DNA of 6,098 nt from positions 1 through 6,098 of the forward strand of contig VBFW01000003.1 of NCBI GenBank assembly GCA_005880525.1. The letters run 5' to 3'. Shown piece after piece: positions 1 through 6,098 of this stretch (positions are counted from its first letter, which is position 1; every line of letters begins with the position of its first letter). The DNA comes from Chloroflexota bacterium. Its GTDB lineage: Bacteria > Chloroflexota > Dormibacteria > Dormibacterales > Dormibacteraceae. Below the pieces are notes generated by a model. It was not told where the DNA came from, did not search any database, and worked only from the letters and a program-made list of their open reading frames with translations. The position numbers were made by a program, and so were the translations under genes.

Positions 1-1284
1 CTCGCCGCCGCCTGGAACGATTGGCACTTCAACGACGGCTGCGGCTTCTCCTACTCGACCAACGGCGGCTCCACCTGGGCGCCCGAATCCTTTGCGCCCT
101 TCACGTCCTTCACCAACGACCCCAACGTGCCCGGAGCTGGGAAGTTCCCGATCGCGGGTGACCCGGTCGTGGTATGGAATCCGAAGTTCAGCACCTTCGA
201 CGTCGTCTGCCAGGCCTTTGGCCTCAGCGCCCACCAGATCAACCTGCTCGCCACCACCTTCGACCCCGCCAAGGCGAACGCACAGGCGAATCAGAACTTC
301 AGCTACGGCACGCAGGTTGGTGGCGCGCCCGCCTGGACGGGACTGGCCTCCGTCACCATTGGCTCCTCCAACGGCTCACAGAAGGGATCCAACGGCAAGT
401 TCCCCGATCACGAGGCCGGCACCGTCGATACAGGCACCGGACCCGGCCACCACTTCGGCCGCCTCTATATCGCTTGGGCGGAGTTCAACGGCCTCGGCCG
501 CTCGCCCATCGACCTTGCGTATTCCGATACCAATGGGGCCTCGTGGACCGGCCCCATACGTGTCAGCGACGCTGGCCACCAGTTCGACCAGGACGCCACG
601 CCACGCGTCGGCCCCGACGGCGCCGTCTACGTCAGCTTCATCAACGGCCCCAACGAGAAGAGCCTGAAGGGCAACGCTGCCCTCATCGCTAAGTCAACGG
701 ACGGCGGCAACACCTGGAGCCAGAGCTTCACCGCTGCGACCATCCCGAACCCAACCGCCAGCATCCCCAACGTGCTCTACCGTGGCGGCACCAACGTCAC
801 GACGACCGTCGACCAGCGCACCGGCAACGTGGTGCTAGTTTTCGACGACGCCACCACCGGCGCGCTCAACGAGTACTCGGTGCGCACACTCGCGCCCGGC
901 GACCTGAGCGGATGGTCAGCGCCAGTGCGCATCAAGGCCACCACCTCGACGCAGTTCTTCCCCTGGCTCAGCTCCGCGCCGAATGGAAGGGTTGACCTCG
1001 TCTACTACGACCGCGCCTGCGATTCCAACGACGTACTCCTGTGCGTCACGCTCTCCTCGACCAACGATGACGGCGCCACCTGGTCAAGCGTGGCCATCAC
1101 GAGCACCGGCTTCGACGGCGACAAGTTCCAGGCCTGCGTGCAGTTCGTGGATCCGCCCAACTGCGGTGTCTTCTTCATCGGCGACTACATCGCCGTGGCG
1201 TCGACCAAGACGAAGGCGCAGGTGATGTGGACCGGCAACGGGCCGCAGGCGATGGACGTCTTCACCGCGGCCGTGTCCTTCTAG
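1..1284 (+). CDS. Secreted Asp-box (BNR) beta-propeller protein, sialidase-like superfamily, 5'-partial
   Basis: The frame is open from base 1 and ends at TAG 1282-1284, giving 427 visible residues; the start and any signal peptide lie upstream of the window. An in-frame ATG or GTG inside the window is unlikely to be the start, because the residues before position 127 already form a clear Asp-box. Four Asp-box-like motifs (S-x-D/N-x-G-x-T/S-W) are visible: STNGGSTW (bases 55-78), SDTNGASW (523-546), STDGGNTW (694-717) and STNDDGATW (1057-1083, one residue longer). Such motifs sit in the turns of each blade of six- or seven-bladed beta-propellers. The C-terminus (GDYIAVAS, then VMWTGNG and DVFTAAVSF) resembles the last blade of BNR-repeat proteins. 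These proteins are usually extracellular. Real sialidases also need an Arg triad, a Tyr/Glu nucleophile pair and an acid Asp, which I cannot assign here, so sialidase activity is not claimed. The gene converges on the M28 gene and shares a hairpin with it. Confidence 0.82.
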   Translation, partial: LAAAWNDWHFNDGCGFSYSTNGGSTWAPESFAPFTSFTNDPNVPGAGKFPIAGDPVVVWNPKFSTFDVVCQAFGLSAHQINLLATTFDPAKANAQANQNFSYGTQVGGAPAWTGLASVTIGSSNGSQKGSNGKFPDHEAGTVDTGTGPGHHFGRLYIAWAEFNGLGRSPIDLAYSDTNGASWTGPIRVSDAGHQFDQDATPRVGPDGAVYVSFINGPNEKSLKGNAALIAKSTDGGNTWSQSFTAATIPNPTASIPNVLYRGGTNVTTTVDQRTGNVVLVFDDATTGALNEYSVRTLAPGDLSGWSAPVRIKATTSTQFFPWLSSAPNGRVDLVYYDRACDSNDVLLCVTLSSTNDDGATWSSVAITSTGFDGDKFQACVQFVDPPNCGVFFIGDYIAVASTKTKAQVMWTGNGPQAMDVFTAAVSF

Positions 1285-1290
1285 GTCAAG

Positions 1291-1328
1291 AACCGGCGGC
1301 GCTCGAATTTATCGGCGCCGCCGGTTTT
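1291..1328. terminator. Intrinsic-terminator-like hairpin between convergent genes
   Basis: A perfect 12-bp stem pairs 1291-1302 (aaccggcggcgc) with 1315-1326 (gcgccgccggtt) around a 12-base loop. On the plus strand it is followed by a short T run (1325-1328, partly within the stem), 6 bases after the BNR stop codon. On the minus strand it begins about 12 bases after the M28 stop, but the T tract after it is poor (ggttcttg). It therefore probably ends the BNR transcript and may also work on the opposing one. The short U tract is the weak point; the stem is strong. Confidence 0.75.
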
Positions 1329-1338
1329 CAGTACCGAC

Positions 1339-2878
1339 TCAGGCCGCCACGAACCGCCGGGCGACGTCGCCCGCGATCGGCAGCTTCTTCTTGTAGACGG
1401 TGTTGTTGCTGGCCGACATGATCTTCGTGTCAAAGGCCATCTGCACGACCATGGTCGCGAACGCCTTCGACATGAACGTGAGCACAGTCGGGTCGTTGTT
1501 GCTGAGGTTGTCGCACCACAGGAACGGGTTGTCGACGCAACCTCCATCGAAGCTCGGGACGTTGCCTTCGTAGTTGCCCAGGGAGCCGTCGAAGAGGTCG
1601 ACCTCGTGCTGGCTCTTGCAGCAATCCTGCCCCGTCAAGAGACCGCTGGCCGGAATGCCGACATTGTTGAAGCTGATGGCGTCAGTGCCGCTCGGCGACA
1701 GGAACTCGTGGTTGAGTCCGACCGAGTCGAAGTAGTCGACCGCCTGCGTCGGCGTCGAGGTCATATCCAATATGGTTCAAATCATTCGAGCTGAGGTTGT
1801 TGACATAGAAGGTGGAGCCCAGAAGTCCCAGCTCCTCGCCGCCAAACCAGATGAACCGCAGTTTGTTCGTCGGGTTGACGTTCTTCATCTCCTGGGCGAT
1901 GTCCAGGATCGTCGCGGAACCCGACGCGTTGTCGAGCATGCCCGCGCCGTAGATCGCGTCCAGGTGGGCGTCGACGACCAGGACATGGTTCGGGTCGCCG
2001 CCCTTTGATTCCGCGATGACGTTGTAGTCGGGAGCGTTCTCCTTGACGACTGCCGGGATGTTGATGCTCATCACCGGTGGGGTGCCGCTCTGATACGCGT
2101 TGTAGAGGTCCTGGCCGATGGCGAAAGACGTGAATGCCACCGGGATCGTCGGGATGATCGGGTTGCCGGCGGCGTCAACCAGGCTGCCGCCGAACGCGCC
2201 GGTACGCCCCGGGTTGCCCTCGTTGAAGATGACGACGCCCGAGGCACCGGCGGCCTGAGCGTTGAGGACCTTGACACCGAAGAAGCAGCTGCCGCGCTGG
2301 ATCAGGGCGATACGTCCGGGCACGAAGCCGGCGAAGTCGGTCGACGTGCAGCCGCTCGACGAGCTCGGCGTTGGCGTCGGCGGGATGATGATTCCGCCCG
2401 CCGGCTGAAGGGTGGCGCCGGGCGTCGCGCCCGTGCTCTGCCCGGGGTTCCACTCGGAGCTCAACGCGAAGGTGTGAGCGAACGGTGAAGACTCGCTCCA
2501 CGTCGGTATGCCAGTGAACGCGTAGTAGGTGAAGGTGTAGGTCTGGATCGTGACGTTGTATCCGGCGGCGCCCATCACCTGCGCCACGTAATCAGCCGAG
2601 GCCTTGTAGCCAGGCTCACCGGAGTTGCGCGACGGACGTCGATCGGCCGGGCTTAGGTTGGCATCCGCGATCGCCTGGAACTTCTGCATGTGCTGCCAGA
2701 GATCGGCGGTGCGGACGCACTCGACCAGCTTGGTCACCGTGTCGTTCACGCGAGCGAGGCACTGAGCTGAAGTGAGCGGCTTGGCGCCACTGCTTGCGCT
2801 TGCCGCAGGCGCCGAGAAAAGCGCCAGCGCAGCAATGCAGAGCCCAGCCACGAACCGCGAAACCATACGTTGCGGCAC
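1339..2878 (-). pseudogene. Secreted M28 family metallopeptidase with PA domain, broken by frameshift/deletion near 1741-1770
   Basis: Two overlapping frames encode successive parts of one Zn-dependent aminopeptidase-like protein. The upstream frame starts best at GTG 2878, 8 bases after the G-rich ribosome binding site; GTG 2887 directly abuts that site. It shows a signal peptide (hydrophobic stretch at about residues 9-26, then APAASASS) and a prepeptide region. A PA domain follows at about 157-272 (GRIALIQRGSCFF, AAGASGVVIFNEG). The M28 core has His305 in DAHLD, Asp316 in MLDNASGSA, Glu348-Glu349 in FGGEELGLLGS and Asp377 in YDLDAD. After that the frame turns into unrelated residues and stops at 1682. 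Family-like sequence resumes in another frame at about 1741 (AVDYFDSVGLNHEF, GTDAISFNNVGIPASGLLTG, CDNLSNNDPTVL) and runs to TGA 1339. The downstream frame is offset by one base, and the segment that normally follows the Asp ligand is absent, so a deletion is more likely than a single-base error. An assembly collapse cannot be excluded. If intact, the protein would be an exported peptidase. Confidence 0.8.
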
Positions 2879-2886
2879 GAGGATCA

Positions 2887-2894
2887 CCCCCCTT
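2887..2894 (-). promoter_or_regulatory. Ribosome binding site of the M28 gene (decides the start)
   Basis: On the minus strand the sequence reads AAGGGGGGTGATCC. This is close to the full 16S 3'-end complement (AAGGAGGTGATC), with G replacing A and one extra G. It lies 8 bases before GTG 2878, which favours that start over GTG 2887 (no spacing) and ATG 2866 (about 20 bases away). Confidence 0.6.
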
Positions 2895-2923
2895 GAGATA
2901 CCCGTTCCTACGCAGCTGACTCC

Positions 2924-2952
2924 ATGCTAAGTCCGCCCGGCGAGCAAGGCAA
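2924..2952 (-). promoter_or_regulatory. Candidate sigma70-type promoter for the M28 gene
   Basis: On the minus strand TTGCCT (2947-2952, 4/6 match to TTGACA) is separated by exactly 17 bases from TAGCAT (2924-2929, 4/6 match to TATAAT). Transcription would begin near 2917 and leave a leader of about 39 bases before GTG 2878. The site lies in the 88-base gap after the GH1 stop, the only non-coding space available. The match is moderate and could be chance; it has not been tested. Confidence 0.35.
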
Positions 2953-2966
2953 CCCGGGGACGATTT

Positions 2967-4361
2967 TCAGCTCGACGAGCCGTTGCGAATGAATCTCGCA
3001 TAGGCAAGCCCGCTGTCCTTGACCGTTCGCAGCTGCGTTTCGTAATCGACGTGCACGATCCCGAACCTCTTCTGAAATCCCCAGGCCCACTCGAAGTTGT
3101 CGAGCAGGGACCACAGGAAATAGCCGCGAACGTCGGCTCCCTCGGCGACTGCTTCCTCAACCGCCCTGATGTGGTGAAGGATGTAAGCGGCCCGCTCCGG
3201 ATCGTGCACCTGACCGTCCTCGCCAACCACGTCGCCTCCATAGGCCCCGCCGTTCTCGGTGACGTAAAGGGGAGGCAGATTTGGATATTCGTGTCCCAAT
3301 CGCACCAGCAGGGCCCGAAGGCCATCGGGGTTGACCTCCCAGTCCATCGCGGTGCGAGGCAGATCGCGCGAGGGGAACGTCACGTACTCGGAACCGACGA
3401 ATGGAGACGACTTCACCCTGGTCGTCGGCTCCAGATTCAGACGTGCTCCTGCGCGCAGAGGATGTCCACTCACATTGTCGTCGTGGTAGTAGTTCACGCC
3501 CAGGAAGTCGATAGGCGCCCCAATCACCTCGAGATCGCCGGCCTGAATCAGCTCCCCGAGCCCGAACTCGCTCACGTCCATTAATAGGTCGTCCGGGTAC
3601 CGCGACAGCAGTATCGGCTCGAGGTACATGCGGTTGAAGAGGGCGTCGACCCGACGCGCCGCCTCGATGTCCAGCGGATCGCCGGGCAGATCGGGAATCG
3701 CGTTGGTGAGATTGAGCGTGATGCCCAGCTTGCCGGCTCCGCGTGCCCGAAGCGCTTCCACCGTCAGCCCGTGGGCCAGGTGCTGGTGATGAACCGCGGC
3801 CAGTGCAGCGCGCGGGTCGCGAAGACCCGGAGCATGTTCGCCGCTCGCGTACGCGATGAGCGATGAGCACAACGGCTCATTGAAGGTGGTCCAATGGCTG
3901 ACCCGGTCGCCGAGGACATCGTGCACCGCGATCGCGAACTCCTGGAACCGGTAGGCGGTGTCGCGGTTCGACCAGCCACCCCTCTCCTGAAGGGCCTGGG
4001 GCAGATCCCAGTGGTACAGGGTGAGCCAGGGCATGATGCCTGCCTCCAGCAGCTCGTCCACCAGCCGGCTGTAGAAGTCGAGACCCTTCCGGTTGACCTG
4101 GCGATCGCCTGGCTTGATGCGCGCCCAGCTCGTCGAGAACCGATATGCACCGAGGCCGAGCTCCTTCATGAGTGCGACGTCTTCCGGCATCCGGTGATAG
4201 TGGTCGGAAGCCACTTCGGGGGTATCTCCGTGTGCGATGGCGTCCGGTACGCGCGCGAACACGTCCCAGATGGAGTCTTCCTTGCCATCCTCATGCGCCG
4301 CGCCTTCGACCTGAGCCGCAGCGGTCGCCGAACCCCAGAGAAAACCGGCTGGAAAGCTCAT
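2967..4361 (-). CDS. GH1 family beta-glucosidase
   Basis: This is a complete 464-residue protein, the usual length for a single-domain GH1 (TIM-barrel) retaining beta-glycosidase. The N-terminal family signature is FLWGSATAAAQVEG (residues 7-20, substrate-binding Gln17). His118-Trp119 in LYHWDLP, the acid/base Glu162 in TFNEP, Asn290-Tyr291 in FLGVNYY and the nucleophile Glu369 in YVTENGG are all present. So is the sugar-binding pair Glu424-Trp425 in DNFEWAWGF. That Glu-Trp pair is typical of enzymes acting on unphosphorylated glycosides, not 6-phospho-beta-glucosidases, and agrees with the ABC rather than PTS context. There is no signal peptide, so it acts in the cytoplasm, releasing glucose from the non-reducing end of imported cellobiose or other beta-glucosides; beta-galactoside or fucoside side activity is common in the family. 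The ATG at 4361 follows the upstream permease stop by 5 bases and has GAAGGG 9 bases upstream, so it is co-transcribed. Exact substrate is unknown. Confidence 0.95.
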   Translation of the reverse strand: MSFPAGFLWGSATAAAQVEGAAHEDGKEDSIWDVFARVPDAIAHGDTPEVASDHYHRMPEDVALMKELGLGAYRFSTSWARIKPGDRQVNRKGLDFYSRLVDELLEAGIMPWLTLYHWDLPQALQERGGWSNRDTAYRFQEFAIAVHDVLGDRVSHWTTFNEPLCSSLIAYASGEHAPGLRDPRAALAAVHHQHLAHGLTVEALRARGAGKLGITLNLTNAIPDLPGDPLDIEAARRVDALFNRMYLEPILLSRYPDDLLMDVSEFGLGELIQAGDLEVIGAPIDFLGVNYYHDDNVSGHPLRAGARLNLEPTTRVKSSPFVGSEYVTFPSRDLPRTAMDWEVNPDGLRALLVRLGHEYPNLPPLYVTENGGAYGGDVVGEDGQVHDPERAAYILHHIRAVEEAVAEGADVRGYFLWSLLDNFEWAWGFQKRFGIVHVDYETQLRTVKDSGLAYARFIRNGSSS

Positions 4362-4366
4362 TCGGT

Positions 4367-5236
4367 CTAACCCTTCACTGCGCCGCGCATGATCCCTTCG
4401 ACGAGCTGCTTGCCCGCGAAGATGAAGAGGATCAGCAGGGGGACGGTGGCGAGCAGCACGCCCGCGAGGACGATCGAGTAATCGACGAAGTAGTTCGCCT
4501 GCAGGCTGGCGAGCGACACCGGCAGGGTCGGATTGTCCTGATTGAGCACGAGGAACGGCCAGAAGAAGTTGGTCCAGGACATGATGAAGGTGAACAGCCC
4601 GAGCATCGCCGCCGCCGGGCGCGCAGCCGGCAGGGCGATGTGCCAGAAGGTCCTGAACATGCTCGCGCCATCAATCCGGCCCGCCTCCACCAGCTCGTCG
4701 GGGAGCGCCTGGGCGATGTACTGAGTCATCCAGAACACGCCAAAGGCGGTGACCAGGCCTGGAAGGATCACCGCACCGAGGGTTCCCGTCCAGCCGAACG
4801 TCGACATGGCGATGAACAGGGGCACGACGCTGAGCTGAGTCGGCACGCACATGGTGCCGATCACGAACACCAGCAGTCCTTTCTGACCTGTGAAACGGCC
4901 CTTTGCGAAGGCGAAGCCGGCAAGCGTCGCGAAGAAGACCACCGATGCGGAGACGACTGTCGAGACGATGACGCTGTTGCCCAGCGCCTTCCAGAAGTTG
5001 ACGCTCTCATTGCCCATCACGGAGCGCGCATTGGCGATGAAGTTTCCGCCGGGAATCCACGACATGCTCGTGTCACTGAGCGTCCCGGCGTCACCGCTGC
5101 CGATGAGGAAGGACCAGTAAAAGGGGAAGACAGAGGCCACCAGGACGAAGGCGAGAAACCCGTAAACCAAGCCCCCAGGCCGCTGCTCGATTCTCGCTTC
5201 AGCGCGGCGCCGATTGAAAGCCGAAAGCACGCTCAT
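4367..5236 (-). CDS. ABC sugar transporter permease, MalG/CebG type
   Basis: This is a 289-residue inner-membrane permease of the carbohydrate-uptake (CUT1) ABC family. Hydrophobic segments lie at about residues 24-44, 86-110, 120-142, 152-172, 205-229 and 254-275, the six expected of MalG-like subunits. The cytoplasmic EAA loop that docks on the ATPase is at 184-203 (EAGRIDGA, then FWHIALP), with Gly for the usual second Ala. The C-terminus GIMRGAVKG matches my recollection of CebG-type (cellobiose/cellotriose) permeases, so a beta-glucoside or oligosaccharide substrate is likely but not proven. The ATG at 5236 overlaps the TGA of the preceding permease as ATGA and has GAAGGA 8 bases upstream. 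The open frame runs further upstream, but that part is only the shadow of the preceding permease. No ATPase gene is in the window; many such systems share a distant MsiK-type ATPase. Confidence 0.93.
   Translation of the reverse strand: MSVLSAFNRRRAEARIEQRPGGLVYGFLAFVLVASVFPFYWSFLIGSGDAGTLSDTSMSWIPGGNFIANARSVMGNESVNFWKALGNSVIVSTVVSASVVFFATLAGFAFAKGRFTGQKGLLVFVIGTMCVPTQLSVVPLFIAMSTFGWTGTLGAVILPGLVTAFGVFWMTQYIAQALPDELVEAGRIDGASMFRTFWHIALPAARPAAAMLGLFTFIMSWTNFFWPFLVLNQDNPTLPVSLASLQANYFVDYSIVLAGVLLATVPLLILFIFAGKQLVEGIMRGAVKG
4371..4376 (-). promoter_or_regulatory. Ribosome binding site of the GH1 gene inside the permease 3' end
   Basis: GAAGGG on the minus strand lies 9 bases before ATG 4361 and within the last codons of the second permease. 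Ribosomes finishing the permease would expose or reuse this site, consistent with coupled translation of transporter and hydrolase. Confidence 0.6.
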
Positions 5237-6098
5237 GCCGTCCGTCCTTCGCTGGTGGCGATCCTTCGCGTGATCGCAAGGTTGATGAGCCCGATCGCGA
5301 CGATGACGACGAACAGCAGCCAGGCGACAGCGGCCGCACGCCCGAAATTCAGCTGCGTCCAGCCCAGCTTGTACAGATAGATGGTCATCGTCATCCACTG
5401 CTGGTCCTCGCCTCCGAGGCCGTTCTGGTCGTAAAGCCGCGGCTCGTCGAAGATCTGGAGGCCGCCGATGGTGGCGGTGATGATCACGAAGATGATCGTC
5501 GGTCGAAGCTGCGGGAGGGTGATGCGGAAGAACCGGCTCACCCACCCGGCGCCGTCGATCGCCGCCGCTTCGTAGAGGTCGCGCGAAATGGCCTGCATCC
5601 CGGCGAGCAGGATCAGCGCGTTGTAGCCGGTCCAGCGGAAGTTGACCATGGTCGCAATCGCGACGTGGCTGGCGAGCGGGTCGGTGTGCCAGCGAATCGG
5701 GCCGACGCCGATGTCGGCGAGCGTCCTGTTCACGAGCCCGTATCGCTCGCCGAACATGCTGCCGAAGATCAGTGTCACAGCGACGGGCATGACGACGAAC
5801 GGCAGCAGAACGCTCATCCGCCAGAAGGTCTTGTTGCGAAGGTTCGAATCGAGCGCGGCCGCAATCGCGGTCGCTGCGATGAGCTGGGGGGCGGCGGAGA
5901 TCAGGAAGATGCTCAACGTATTGCGCAGCGCAACCCAGAACTGGCGCTGATGAAGTACGAACGCGAAGTTGTCGAACCCGGTCCAGCTGCCCTGCCCGCC
6001 GATCAGGTCCCACGCGTGGAGCGAGACCCAGCCCGTGTAGAGCAGCGGGAAGAGGCCGACCAGCCCAAACAGGATGAAGAACGGGGAGATGAACAGGT
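5233..6098 (-). CDS. ABC sugar transporter permease, MalF/CebF type, 5'-partial
   Basis: The frame stays open from the window edge (6098) to TGA 5233-5235, showing 287 residues. It begins in the first membrane segment (LFISPFFILFGLVGLFPLLY), so only the short cytoplasmic N-terminus is missing. A TTG near 5916 is not the start, because well-matched permease sequence continues upstream of it (WTGFDNFAFVL, FWVALRNTL). The EAA loop is at visible residues 176-195 (EAAAIDGA, then FFRITLP), the contact with the ATP-hydrolysing subunit. The C-terminal part (LQIFDEPRLYDQ, YLYKLGW, FGRAAAVAWLLF) resembles CebF-type permeases as I remember them. It forms the transmembrane heterodimer with the next gene, whose start codon overlaps its stop by 4 bases. 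A solute-binding protein gene would be expected just upstream, outside the window. Confidence 0.92.
   Translation of the reverse strand, partial: LFISPFFILFGLVGLFPLLYTGWVSLHAWDLIGGQGSWTGFDNFAFVLHQRQFWVALRNTLSIFLISAAPQLIAATAIAAALDSNLRNKTFWRMSVLLPFVVMPVAVTLIFGSMFGERYGLVNRTLADIGVGPIRWHTDPLASHVAIATMVNFRWTGYNALILLAGMQAISRDLYEAAAIDGAGWVSRFFRITLPQLRPTIIFVIITATIGGLQIFDEPRLYDQNGLGGEDQQWMTMTIYLYKLGWTQLNFGRAAAVAWLLFVVIVAIGLINLAITRRIATSEGRTA
5245..5250 (-). promoter_or_regulatory. Ribosome binding site of the second permease
   Basis: GAAGGA on the minus strand lies 8 bases before ATG 5236 and inside the end of the first permease gene. It fixes the start of the second permease and rules out the much longer upstream extension of that open frame. 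Confidence 0.6.

Noticed and set aside
127..1284. ATG- or GTG-type codon near 127 as the start of the BNR gene
   Set aside because: The frame is open to base 1 and the codons before 127 encode a clear Asp-box, so the gene begins upstream of the window.
1..1284. Calling the BNR protein an active exo-alpha-sialidase
   Set aside because: Asp-boxes occur in many non-sialidase propellers, and the Arg triad and Tyr/Glu nucleophile pair could not be assigned in the visible part.
1741..1775. Programmed ribosomal frameshift in the M28 gene
   Set aside because: No slippery heptamer or similar run is visible at the junction, and family sequence is missing there, which slippage would not explain.
2938..2966. 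Terminator hairpin after the GH1 gene
   Set aside because: Only a 5-bp CCCGG/CCGGG pairing with a 13-base loop and no T run on the minus strand; too weak to annotate, and it overlaps the candidate promoter.
4172..5380. A 402-codon open frame on the plus strand
   Set aside because: It lies antisense to GH1 and the second permease, has highly charged, low-complexity Arg/Glu/His-rich composition with no recognisable domain, and reflects the GC bias of the opposite strand.
5237..6013. Long N-terminal extension of the second permease frame (548 codons in total)
   Set aside because: The extension is Arg/Pro/His-rich and lies out of frame over the real first permease. The ATGA overlap and GAAGGA site place the true start at 5236.

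Overview
The window looks like chromosomal DNA from a GC-rich bacterium (roughly 60-65% G+C by eye). It uses Shine-Dalgarno-led starts and encodes secreted proteins with ordinary Sec-type signals. The sugar-transport operon is closest in my recollection to the CebF/CebG type of Actinobacteria, but Chloroflexota and other high-GC soil phyla carry similar sets. I therefore suggest an actinobacterial-like or related soil organism and cannot name a genus.

Layout. A plus-strand partial gene (1-1284) encodes the C-terminal part of a secreted Asp-box (BNR) beta-propeller protein of the sialidase-like superfamily. It ends just before a strong 12-bp GC-rich hairpin (1291-1328) in the convergent gap. 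Everything else is on the minus strand and is read from right to left. In transcription order these are: a MalF/CebF-type ABC sugar permease (5233-6098, N-terminus outside the window), a MalG/CebG-type permease (4367-5236), a GH1 beta-glucosidase (2967-4361), and, after 88 bases, a secreted PA-domain M28 metallopeptidase whose reading frame is broken (1339-2878).

How the genes work together. The two permeases share an ATGA stop/start overlap, and the GH1 start lies 5 bases after the second permease's stop with its ribosome binding site inside that permease gene. This is a tightly coupled unit for importing a glucoside or short oligosaccharide and hydrolysing it in the cytoplasm. The binding protein, any regulator and its operator would lie beyond position 6098. 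The M28 gene probably has its own promoter in the 88-base gap and is likely a separate transcription unit.

The most notable observation is the M28 gene. Its two halves match the family in different frames, and the stretch that should follow the bridging metal-ligand Asp is missing. This points to a frame-disrupting deletion rather than a single-base error. The residue aligned with the last metal-ligand His also appears to be Phe. I see no CRISPR array, RNA gene, insertion sequence or clearly new system in this window.
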